Below are positions 20,226-32,410 of a stretch of 64,000 nucleotides of DNA, piece by piece. The notes under the pieces are model-generated. The model saw nothing but the letters and a program-made list of their open reading frames with translations, had not been told where the DNA came from and did no database searches. Where the stretch lies: positions 18,554,234 to 18,618,233 of the forward strand of contig OY811971.1 of assembly GCA_963681505.1 (NCBI GenBank), read 5' to 3'. Source of the stretch: Eunapius fragilis (lineage: Eukaryota; Porifera; Demospongiae; Spongillida; Spongillidae). The position numbers were made by a program, and so were the translations under genes. Numbering within the stretch: the first letter of the stretch is position 1; the number at the start of each line of letters is the position of its first letter.

Positions 20226-23141
20226 ACCAGCCCGGGAGTCAGGCGATGGTTGCCATGGTTACCTGGAAGAAGACGAGGAATGTGTCTAGCTTCTTCTTGC
20301 TGCTTCCTCTGTCAAAGTACTGACCACAGCTGTCCAGGAGCACACAGATCAGCCTAACACGAAAGTAGGAGTCATATGGATCCAGAGGTGATGGTGATCC
20401 TGAGGGAGAGGGTAGAGGGAGGGAGATGGGGAGGAGGGTGAGGTAGAAGGAGGGAGATGGGGAGAGGCATAGAACACATCTCTGTATGGTGTACCATTAA
20501 AAATAACCACACCCTCTGCCACCATCTAAATACATTTGCACAAACGTTTTCAATGTCACTAAATAAAATAGTAATCCCATAAACACGTGGTTTAGTAAAA
20601 AGTAAGCAGAAACATTCACAGATACACAAGCCATTTGATTTTTTGTCAATTGATTATGATGCGATGACTCTTGGCGGTACCATACGACATGCATGTCGTG
20701 TGTCCATATATGTCCATGTGTTTTGAGTGTGTGGGTGTACATACTCACCATCAGCGTTCCTCCCAAAGGTAAGGAATGAGTATAGTGTTCTGAAGATGAC
20801 GTTGGACTCCACTATCTGGTAGTTGTAGAGCTCCCCCAGGAACTTCACACAGCTGATCCTGCGCTGGTTCAGCTCTGGTATGTTCACCTCCATGCCCATC
20901 CTGATGTCCTCAAGCAGACCATCCACCACACGTACCACGGCATCCTCCTGATTGGTGGGACGAGGAAGAGGAGGTCTGGTCACCACACACACATATAGTT
21001 ACCTTTGTATTGCCATACATTATAGTGCAGTTCATTGAATAATGTGACATTTCCTTAAATTTATGCGGTACTGGGTGTCATCCCCGCGGATACAATTGTA
21101 TTATTGCACTGAATGTCACACAATTGCACAATTGTACGTGTGTACGTCAAAATGAACTTTGCGCCGTTCAGACTTAATCACATTTCATCAACAGCAAGTC
21201 CTTTTATGATTGGGCCAAAAGAAAAGTAAGGCCATAGATGTATCTTGCGTTAAATGTACAACTGTATATCGGTATGCACATGTACAGCAAAGAGGATTTT
21301 GCCATCCAGACCTACTTGTAGTTACATTTAACGATACTACAGTTCCTTTATGATTGAGCCGAGAAAAGTAAGGCTTAAATCCTATTGACAACGCATACAA
21401 CAAACCATGCTAGCAGAACCTCCATGTGATGCGCAGGTAGCTATAAGCTATAAGCTAGAACGGCCTGCTATAAGAATTTATCTCAAAAAGTACTTTACTA
21501 CATCCCAGTACCACTGAATGTAACTAGATGCTAGATGGCACAAACTTTCAACTGTAACCCCAGATATTAAGAAGTGTTACATGTATAAAAAAATCCAACT
21601 GAACAGAATGAAAGCAACGCAATAATCAGAATTCATGACCGATATTCTAAACACCAATGTACCTTACGCACATGTAAATATACAATACCTCCTTCACAAA
21701 CTCCCATGACCATAATGCCTTCACATGATGCATATCCCCCGCATATCCCAATACCATGTACACATACCTGGTGAGGCTTCAGGCCTGCAAGAAGGTTGGC
21801 CACACAGTGGACATTATTAAACTTGACATTCCATATCCCCGTGATAGACGTCACCAAATATTGGAACATCTGTGTACGATGAAATATGAAGGGGCACCAT
21901 CACTAATGTGTACACCACATCAGCCCATCTTCACCTACCTCTGGGTCACTCCATTTAAATTTACGTATCTGCCTAAGAACCTTGGGGAACGATAAGGTGA
22001 GAGGGAGGAATGAGGGAGGGTGAGGAGGACGTAGGAAGAAGAGATGGGGAAGTAAGAACAAGTGAAGGTGGGAGAGGAGGGAGGGGAGGAGAGTGACCAA
22101 AGGTGGGAGGGAGTATTGTTATAATGAACAATGGAAGCAGTGGTCAGCACTTGAATATGTCCAACACACGTCTGTCTACCTTCTCAGTGTTTAGCTTATT
22201 GAGGTCCTTATAGAGCAGGGTCCTCAGGTACTCCTCTATTGGAGGCCTGGTGACGACAGGTCTGTGGGTCACCTCTGGGGGGTGGGCATAGTACACTGCA
22301 TTCTCTATCATGCTCCTCTGTCTGGGGTCAAGGTGCAGCACCATCTTCTTGCGTACCATGATCTCCTGTGGTTACAGGAGGGGAGAGTACATAATCACAG
22401 TGATTGAGCAAATACAGTAGAAAACAAGTACATCAACTAAGTGAACAGTTTCACTTTCACCCGCACATATATTACCAAAGTGAAAACTGTTCACTTAGTT
22501 GATATTGAAATATATGTATGCTATATCCCTAGTCTAGAATAGGGTTAGGGTAAAGCCTGGTTCACAATATGCCCGTGATGCGTCGCGATGAATGAAAAAA
22601 AGTTCTGCACTGGACTCAGCCATCACTTTTTAATAACATACCAGTATCTGTGTAAGTGTGGTTTATCGTTCACAAATTGACGCAAGTCAATTTGTGAACT
22701 AGGCTTATTCATTTTTTTTTTAAATTTATAAACTTCCCATGTGAATGCTTGTATAAAAGTATGAACAAAATATGGCAGCGGTGGGATTTGAACCCACGCC
22801 ATCAAAATGACTGTACCTTAAACCAGCGCCTTAGACCGCTCGGCCACGCTACCTCAACATGCACATACACACCAGCACACACACCAGCACACACACATAC
22901 ACACACACACCAGCACCAACACACACACACACACACACATACACACACACCACACACACACACACACATACACACACACACACACACTCACCAACAATGC
23001 CCTGGCACGGAGGTTGGAGTCTTTAGACCTCAGCAAGAAGCGACCACAGTGTTCCATTAAGGTGCAGGCCATTTCAATGTTGTGGTGGGAAAAGTCATGC
23101 AACAGCAGCTGAAGAGAGACATAAGCCAGACATCACAACCA

Positions 23142-23173
<32 letters not shown>

Positions 23174-24621
23174 AGGGGTACAATAATGGAAGAATACACA
23201 TGTAGATTAATTATATCAAACAGGCTTTATTTGTTGGTACAAGTGAATGATAAGAATTGTGTGGGGAGAGTAGTATTAAAATATAACTTTTGTCTTTTTC
23301 CTCTAACGCACATTAAGGTGTGTTTATCAATTCTACACTTACTCTGCCCTCTTTAAATTTAAAGGACCATCTACTATTACTTAAAGGACATAGCAGGTCT
23401 CCCACCACTTCCTCCCTCTCCCTTTACCCCCTCCTCCCAACTCCCACCACTCACCGTCATACACCTCATGGTTTCTGGTTTCGGACATAACCCAAATTTT
23501 GTCAACTCAGCTTTATAGATGGAGGAAGAACAGGATGGCCAATAAGATGACTCCCCATGACCTCTGACCTCTCTATGCACATCCCACCTTACCAATAAAC
23601 CGTACGTTCTTAAGTTTGGACTGTATGTGGATCTGATCCTTCTTCTTGACCTGGTAGCGGAACTCCCTCACCACCATGTCTACCAGGAGGAGAGCCACAT
23701 CCTCCACACAGGGATGGAGGGTGGCCACAAGACGTGAGTAGAAAGGTATCAGGTCCATTCTAACAACAAAAGAGATGATGGACAAGTTAGGAATACTGTA
23801 GAGTACTTGCTTATGGTAAGATGATTGAACAATGAGCATATGCGCACATGTGTGCAGAAGACTTACCTGTTGCGATCCACACTGAACAGTGCTTTGGCTA
23901 GCTTCCGTCTGTTGAGCTTAGTGTTCATGTTGAGACAGAACTCCACAGCAAACTGATGTGTGTGTGTGCAATTAGAGCATCCACTGATACATCACATGTA
24001 ACCATGGCAACCACCGATTACATGTAACCATGGCACCCACTGATACATACATACATGTATATATCCATGTAACATGCATGTACACACACCTGCACACAAT
24101 ACAAGCATAGCAGTATAAAATACATGCATTCACACCCACCCACAACACACCCTACCTCATCCACAAACTTGCGGTTCATGAGGTTGGGTAACCTTCCCAA
24201 CAGCTCGTCCAACTGGGGACCTGTGGGTTCAGTGGTGGGGGCACCCGAGGCCCCAGGCTCATCCTCCTGGGACGGATGATCCTCCTCTGTCTCCACCCCC
24301 TCCTCCATGGCAACGGCCTCCTCAGTATCCTGGATCATCTTCTCCAGTGCAGCCTTCTCATCTGTTGGAGGGTTAACAGAGAAAGAAGAGAACAGATGAT
24401 AGCGATTGTACATGTACAATATGGAAGGTTAAGAAATGGCTGTGTAGGGGTTAATTGGATGTGAATGTGCAGGGAAGTTATTTTTACCAGTCTCTGGGTC
24501 ACCCGTTTCCATGGCAGCGACCTCCTCACCCCCACCAGCCAATAGTTTGTCTTCAGGAGAAGACTCATCAGTGGAAGGCTTCTTCTTTCCCTCCAATAGA
24601 ATCTGAATGCACAAGTTGTAG

Positions 24622-24675
<54 letters not shown>

Positions 24676-27600
24676 CATGTATAAACAAGGAAGTGGAACA
24701 AAACAATGGCGACCAGTAGGCCAATAAACTCACAGCGGGGACAAAAGGCTTGATGTCCGTGATGCCTTCATAGAATGACCTCACGTCCTCGTCCTCCCAC
24801 AGAGAATGGGCATCAAAGATCTCCTGTGAGTGCAGTTGAGGGAATCATGCTGAGATACATGTCATCGACCACCTCAAGGAAAGAACAAACTACCTGTACC
24901 TTAGACCAAGTAAGAAGCTTAGGTCTCAAGCCGTTTACGTGTTACCCAAAATGCACACAAAAGTTACAGGTCCTATACCCATTAGGCCTATTGTAGCAGA
25001 CTGAATGAGAAGATATCAAAATTTCTCAGTTTTCTACTTAACCCTGTCATAAGGAAAACTAATTTCCTACATATGAGACTCCAAACACTTTTGTAAGTAT
25101 AAATAGAATCCACCACTGTGGATAGTAACACCATTCTTGTCACCATGGACCGTGGAAGCTTGTACACCAACACCCCCCAAGGTATGGAGGGTAGCCATCG
25201 AATTTAAGTAACGAGGTGGCCATGAAGTATTAAAGCATAATATTTGGTTACTCAAACAAAGAAAACATGAAGAAAATGATGCCAAATACAAGGAGCTAGG
25301 GTGGGTTTGCGTCCCCATGGTGGTTGAGGCATATGGTGCTTGGGGGGGACAGAAGCAATGGAGTCATTTTCTCTTCTGGCCTCTCGCCTTGCAACTAGCT
25401 CCAACAGGGCTAAGGCTGAGGTCCTAGCTGCCTTATACGGGAGGCTGAACGTCAACTCAATGCCACAGCCATCCTCTCCAGATGCTTTATCCCTGACTAT
25501 TACCTATAGTAGGGTGCATTTATTTATCTTACTGCTGTATAATTGTGGCTTACTCAATACAAACAAATAATGGTACATTGTATGGCTATGGGTACCAGTG
25601 TAGCCCCTCCCTTTGCCATCTTGTATGGCTATGGGTACCAGTGTAGCCCCTCCCTTTGCCATCTTGTATGGCTATGGGCACCAGTGTAGCCCCTCCCTTT
25701 GCCATCTTGTATGGCTATGGGTACCAGTGTAGCCCCTCCCTTTGCCATCTTGTATGGCTATGGGTACCAGTGTAGCCCCTCCCTTTGCCATCTTGTATGG
25801 CTATGGGCACCAGTGTAGCCCCTCCCTTTGCCATCTTGTATGGCTATGGGCACCAGTGTAGCCCCTCCCTTTGCCATCTTGTATGGCTATGGGTACCAGT
25901 GTAGCCCCTCCCTTTGCCATCTTGTATGGCTATGGGCACCAGTGTAGCCCCTTTGCCATCTTGTATGGCTATGGGTACCAGTGTAGCCCCTCCCTTTGCC
26001 ATCTTGTATGGCTACGGGTACCAGTGTAGCCCCTTTGCCATCTTGTACATGTATACGGCGCACCTAGAGGAAAGCTTCAGATGGAAGGAATTTGCCTTAT
26101 AGAATATGACAATATAGAATCGCATGGGAAAGCACTTCGGAAGAATGACCAAGCGCTGAAAGAAAGAACCATCATGGCGTCCCCATCTTTTCTAGGACAT
26201 CCCCCCCCTCCCAATTGTTAACAGCCTTTGATGTAATCAACAGTGATCCGTAACTGTCTCTCAAGAGCAGTCGCTTCTATTACACGCGCGTAATCATATA
26301 CACTTTCCTGTCGTTTGAAAGTATTGAATTGGACAGGAAATATGCTCCCGCCTAAATAGGGACTGTAGTCATGGTAATGAGAGGGATGTATGGCAAGGCG
26401 GGGTTGTGCAAGGTTATTGGCGGGGGGGGCAGCTGGATTCGCCAGCTGGGGAATGAAGATATAAGCAGTTGGTGGCAACTGCTGGGTCATTCTGAGCGTT
26501 CGTGCACGCAACTTTTGGATACCAATTTGCATTTTTGGACACCAATTTGCATTATGGCTAGCCACGACAACGTGTGACTGGAGGGCCGCGACCCACTGGA
26601 GGTGGTACTGGCGGCCATCAATACCTCACAGACTGAGCAGCGCGAGCTAAGAGAGGAGGTGCGGGGCGCACAGGAAGACACAGCTGCGAAGTTGGCCGCG
26701 TTAAAGACCGAGCGGCCCTATAGCTTCCGGAAGAAGGGTCACGAGGAGCAGTACGTCTTTAATGCCGCCGTCAATAGCAAGATCGTGGAGGCAGGGCTGC
26801 AGCTCTCCAGGGTCGAGCGGGGCGTGGCTGACGGTGAGATATAAGCAGTTGGTGGCAACTGCTGGGTCATTCTGAGCGTTCGTGCACGCAACTTTTGGAC
26901 ACCAATTTGCATTTTTGGTGTATGGTGGTATTGAAATTGTATGTTTGTGATCACATGAGCAGATTCCTTGACTGTTGACAGATGAGCCCTGACATGGAGC
27001 TGCGACTACGGACTTTTGTGTGGAGTTATGCTGTATGTATGTGTTGTATGTGGCTGGGCAGTGCTAGATAGCCGGTTTTTCCCCCGTTATTTATGTGGAT
27101 TTCCCTATTAGAGGTTTGCCACAGAGGGTTTTTCCATAAGGAGATGTGGGCTCATCTTCCTTTAAAATATAGGTTCGTGTTGAGCCCCCTGCCCAACCTT
27201 TGTGTGTGGTGTTTGTCGTGTATTCAGTGTGGATGTTGGTGGTGGCAGTGTGATGTTACCGTTGTGTACTCTGTACCCTGTACTGTATACTGTTTATCAC
27301 TGTATATCTCTGTACTCTGATCTGTTTATTAAGTTGGCGTGCAGGCGACGCTACACCAAAAGTTATGTGATAGGGAAGGGTGGGATTACCATGTAAGGCA
27401 TGTGGCGGGAGGTGTATAAAAGGTGAGTTAAAAGAATAAGCTTCATTTCAGCGTGAGAGATGGCTCAAGCTCAGTTGCCACAGTGGTTGGTTGGCCACAT
27501 CACGTGTACAGAGATCTCTGCACAGCATTGTCTGACGTTGAATCCACGGTGCATTGGTGCCAGCGACACAAACTCCTAGCAGAGAGGAAAAGCTGCCCGA

Positions 27601-30600
27601 AATTTGGACGGGATATGCACCTCGTGAAGAGGAAAGCAGTAAATGGATGGAGAAAATGGGATGGAGAAAAGGTTGTAGGCAGGAAGTAGCTCTGCATTCA
27701 GGGACCTTCTTTGAAGGTACATTCAGATGGCTGAGTGTCTATGCAGTCCCTTTTATCTGTTGCAGGAAGTCAATTGGTATAGAGAAGATTATGAGAATGG
27801 TGTATCTGTGGTCTGTAAAGACACCCCTTGGCAAAATGAAGGAAGAAATAGAAGTAAGGTTATGACATGTGATTTATACATCCGCCTGCATACATGTCTG
27901 CTTTGAACAGGTTGCTGCCCAAACGGTGGTGGACTGGTACAATTTTATTCGTGACATCTGTGCTCAGTATTTTACTGATCACCCGGCCATCATTGGAGGA
28001 CCAGGAGTGGAAGTAGAAATTGATGAGAGCAAGTTTGGAAAGAGAAAGTACAACCGAGGCAGGCAGGTGGGAGGTCACTGGGTGTAGGGAGGGACTGAGA
28101 GAATAACTGGAGAGTGATTCCTAGTCGAGGTCGAGCACCGAGATGCTGCCACACTCCTCCCTCTCATCCAGCACCACAATCGTCCTGGCAGTGTCATCTA
28201 CAGCGATGAATGGAAGGCGTACAGTAGAATTACTGCAACTACTGGGATGTGAAATGAGACCGTGAACCACTCCCTCCACTCTGAATTCATGTGGAGACGT
28301 CGATTTAATGGACCTGAAACTTTCTCTAATATTGTAAGCACATAGCAGAACAGTATCCTGTTTAGGTTGTAGTTTGAATATGTTATGGAAATGTACATGG
28401 TGAGTGATGTGTTACAAACACACTAGCTCACCTCTTATCTTATCACGCACATAACATAAACACACAGATCCACAACATACAACACACACCGTCCACACCG
28501 TCCATAAGCGACTGCTCTTGAGAGACAGTTACGGGACACTGTTGATTACATCAAAGGCTGTTAATTGATTTGTTGATCAGTAACAATTGGAATAAACAGG
28601 ACGAAGATACCTCTAAACTTGTTTCATCATCTTCTACACATGTACATGTAAGTACACAATAATCCACAAATACTTTTGGAGGAGGGACGTGTCAACAGGT
28701 GCAATTGTGTTGTGAAAGAGCACGCTTCTCCCCAATGTAAGAGCACATACGGGATGGTAGTCATGGTTGCGTAATCTTTTTTTTTTTTCTGCAAGACATT
28801 ATTTTTTGTTTCATCCAATGGCCAATCCAACCAGGAATATATTGACGACATATTTCTGACATGGCCATGAGTTACAAGATACTTTTACTAAACGCAGTAG
28901 AAAAAGTAGACTTCCTTGACGTGACAGTATACAAAGGGGATAGATTTCGAACTAGTGGCAAATTGGATATAAAACCATTCTTTATTTCAACTTTTACCAT
29001 TGGGGAAACAAGAAAGAGCATGCCTAGCCTATTTAGAGAACAGTGAAGATGAGAGAAGAAAGTGCAAGCACCACTGGTGGAGAGGAGGTGGGCGTTAATT
29101 GGAACAGCATAGAATTAAGTGAGGGGGAAGAGGGAGGTGCTATGCTGATGATGATGGAAAGAATGGAGCCCACTGTTACAGTAAGGAATGACAACATGGG
29201 GCAGTAGGGAGAAATGGGGTGGGGAGCATGGCCTTGGATGGGGGATGCACCACTCAATGGAAGAGAGAGGACACTGACATAAACTACATGTATGGCTGCA
29301 GAGGAAACAAGGATGGAGACTAACAGGAATGGGGAATCGGGTGTGGGGTTGAACCCGGGGACTATTGGGTCCCACAAAAAAATTAATTACACCGCTTGCT
29401 AGAGGGACTGGTTACAATTTGGAGCAGTCCGCCATCATGATGAAGTAACAACCATCAGTACCATCGACAGCGATTATGCAAAACAAATACTCCAAGGCAA
29501 TCAAATCTCACTTTGGTGAACCATACAAAGCTAAAACACAATTCACAGTTCTACATTGTATGTGTGGTTCCACAAGATGGGAAAAATTATAACTACCAAG
29601 AACTGGTGTCTTTCGAATACACACTAAAAAAGAAGAAAATTCATACTGAAGATATACTTCTGAAAGGCCTTCATAAACTAATAGAAAACCAAGAGACCTA
29701 CTGAAATGACAGTACATGTACCTTTTGACCCCTATGAACACTCCATGTGGAAGGTGCAGTCCCGCGTATAATTTTTTTTTTAAACTTAACTGTATGGGTC
29801 CCAATATAGATACTCACAAGCTTCTGATCATTTATACCAAGCCGTACATCCATCGAAGACATGACCCTAGTGGTGATAAGAACCTCAAAACCCTATCTGA
29901 TGGAATTGATACATTCAACAAGGATCTTGCTCACGTAAAGCCGGGTCGTCACATTAGGCTGACTCCAGAGGCTATAACTTGAAGACTTTACTCATACATA
30001 ATACACACGTAACTACATGCATTACGCAGGTCTGCATTTCGTTGTATATACAAGCTGCACGTTGCTTTGTTACGGTGTATAACGTATTTCAAACAAAAGT
30101 CGAGGAAAACGTTACATTATATTTATATTGCGGCAAAAAATTTTCTCGTACAAATAATATAATACTCAGGTCATAGAGATGGCTTTACGGAAAGAATATG
30201 AAGGGAATATGGTAATCACTCTATAAATAGACAGCAGTTTCAGTTGTGATCGAACCATAAAACAGGACCAATCAACCTTAGTTTACTCCTCGACACGCTG
30301 CACAACGTAGCGGGTGCTTTTAAAAATTTAATCAAGATTATGGGGATCAAGATGTAAGGATTATGGGTTCACTGTGATCTAGACAGACAAAGGGCCTTGA
30401 AAGCATCTTGATAGATGTACAGTGTACATCATGGTGGGAACATTTGTCTCCAGTACAAGCCTCCACGTTTTAGAAAGCACAACTTTTTTTTTACGTAGAT
30501 CAAATATGACCATGACCACTTCTAATTTAGATGTTCAGGCCATCAGCGATATGCACGTGGTTCTAAACTAAAGCATTAATGTGATGGATGTGGGGCCACA

Positions 30601-30901
30601 GTTTACAAGCCCCTCTCACATCACACACACACACTCACACACACTCACCTCAGTGAAGGCTGTAGGTAGCTGGATGTCAATGGACATAGGGTTCTGGTCC
30701 TCAGTGATAGGATCATCAGGGAGATCAGGGAGGTCCTCGTCTATTATTTCCTAACAGCAGTGCAGACACATCTAACCACATGTACACGCACACATACATG
30801 TATATACACACATGTACGCACATACACACAACACATACATGTACATACATAAGCACATGTACACAACATGCAACATACATGTATGCACAAACATCCACAC
30901 A

Positions 30902-30953
<52 letters not shown>

Positions 30954-32374
30954 ACAATACTAATACTTACGGCCAATGTGGAGGCATTTGTTACCAGCTT
31001 CTCATATGTTGCCTGTGCCACTGTATTCTCCTCCTCTCTCTCCTTCGACAGCTCTCCTTTGGACTGGGGAGGAGGGGAGGGGGAACCAAAGATGGTTACA
31101 TAATGATCTGACGCCCACACATAAGGGGTGTGGCTACACAAGCAGACCTGTAACATGTGTCTGTCTCTCCTCAGTTGTCTCTGTCTCTCCTTGTGCTCAC
31201 TCACCACGTACCGGGAGAGGGACACAAAGTAGCTGTGTAGAGCACTCCTGAAGTCAGCCCTGCGCCTCTCCGCTATCAGCTACATGGTGGAGGGGAGAGG
31301 GGAGGGAGGAGGGGTGGCAGAGGGGAGGGAGGAGGGGTGGAAGGGGGAGGGAGGAGGGATGGAAGAGGGGAGGGAGGAGGGGTGGAAGAGGTCGAAGTGA
31401 GGACAGAAATATATGGCATCGTTGCAGCATAAAAGAGACAGCAATATTATCCAAAAGGAAGGAGCATCAAAGTTAACACGTTGAATTAATATTATGTACA
31501 CATAATTAAAAATTGAGGCACTATGGACTAGCTAATTGTCAGTTGTAGAGGACATAGTGTGTCCTGGAATATCAAATATATAACCATTTACATAACCATT
31601 CCACATAACCACTACATAACCGCTCTAAATAACCACTACATAACCATCTACATAAACATAACCACTACATTACATAACCACTCTACATAACCGCTCTAAA
31701 TAACCATTCTATATAACCATCTACATAACCACTCTACATAACCACTCTAAATAACCACTACATAACAATCTACATTATGTAACCACTCTAAATAACCACT
31801 ACATAACAATCTACATAACCACTACATAACCATTCTACATAACCATCTACATAACCATTCTACATAACCACTACATAACATAACCACTCTACATAACCAC
31901 TCAGGGGTCCACACACACACCCCTTTCCCTTACCTCTGACTTAGGTACCACACAGCCGTACTGCAGTGCCATCAGTCTGTTGCTCCTGGGGACTATTCCC
32001 GCCACGTCCTCCGCACAGTGCCGGGCAAAGCTCAGGACCACGGGGAGGTAGGCGTGGCTTTCCTTGTCCGCGTGGACCACGTCGTTGAACATGTCCATGA
32101 GAAGGGAGAACCCCACGTCCTCATTGACCACACCCACCACCACCAGCTGATGTAGGGGGAGGGAAAGGAGAAGGGAGAATTAATTTTTGAATTCTCCTTG
32201 GCACACACACACACACACACACACACAGCATAGCAACGGGGAGCACTAAATAAAATACACAAACAATTGAGGACATGTTTATAAGTGCTCATCACAATGA
32301 AGAGGCAAAAGTAACATCATTTGGTGTGGCTGTGCAAAATACTTCAAAACACATACACAAACACTTGTAACACA

Positions 32375-32410
<36 letters not shown>

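Larger units (their letters stand above)
26213..28567 (+). mobile_element. Merlin-type DNA transposon, degenerate, in UPF2 intron 12
   Basis: Inverted ends of about 55-60 bp: TTAACAGCCTTTGATGTAAT and AACTGTCTCTCAAGAGCAGT on the left, the inverse near 28505-28567 on the right. A plus-strand transposase remnant (about 27440-28330) is inside, so it is antisense to UPF2. Between 26457 and 26918 an 80-bp sequence (GATATAAGCAGTTGGTGGCA and following) is directly repeated around a block with an unrelated frame. The precise termini and target duplication are not certain. Confidence 0.72.

Noticed and set aside
22660-22700. Second RNA hairpin gene next to the tRNA
   Set aside because: TTCACAAATTGACGCAAGTCAATTTGTGAA is a short hairpin without promoter boxes or a known RNA fold.
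25577-26050. CRISPR-like array of regular repeats
   Set aside because: The 43-bp units are contiguous with no unique spacers, in a eukaryotic intron; a minisatellite.
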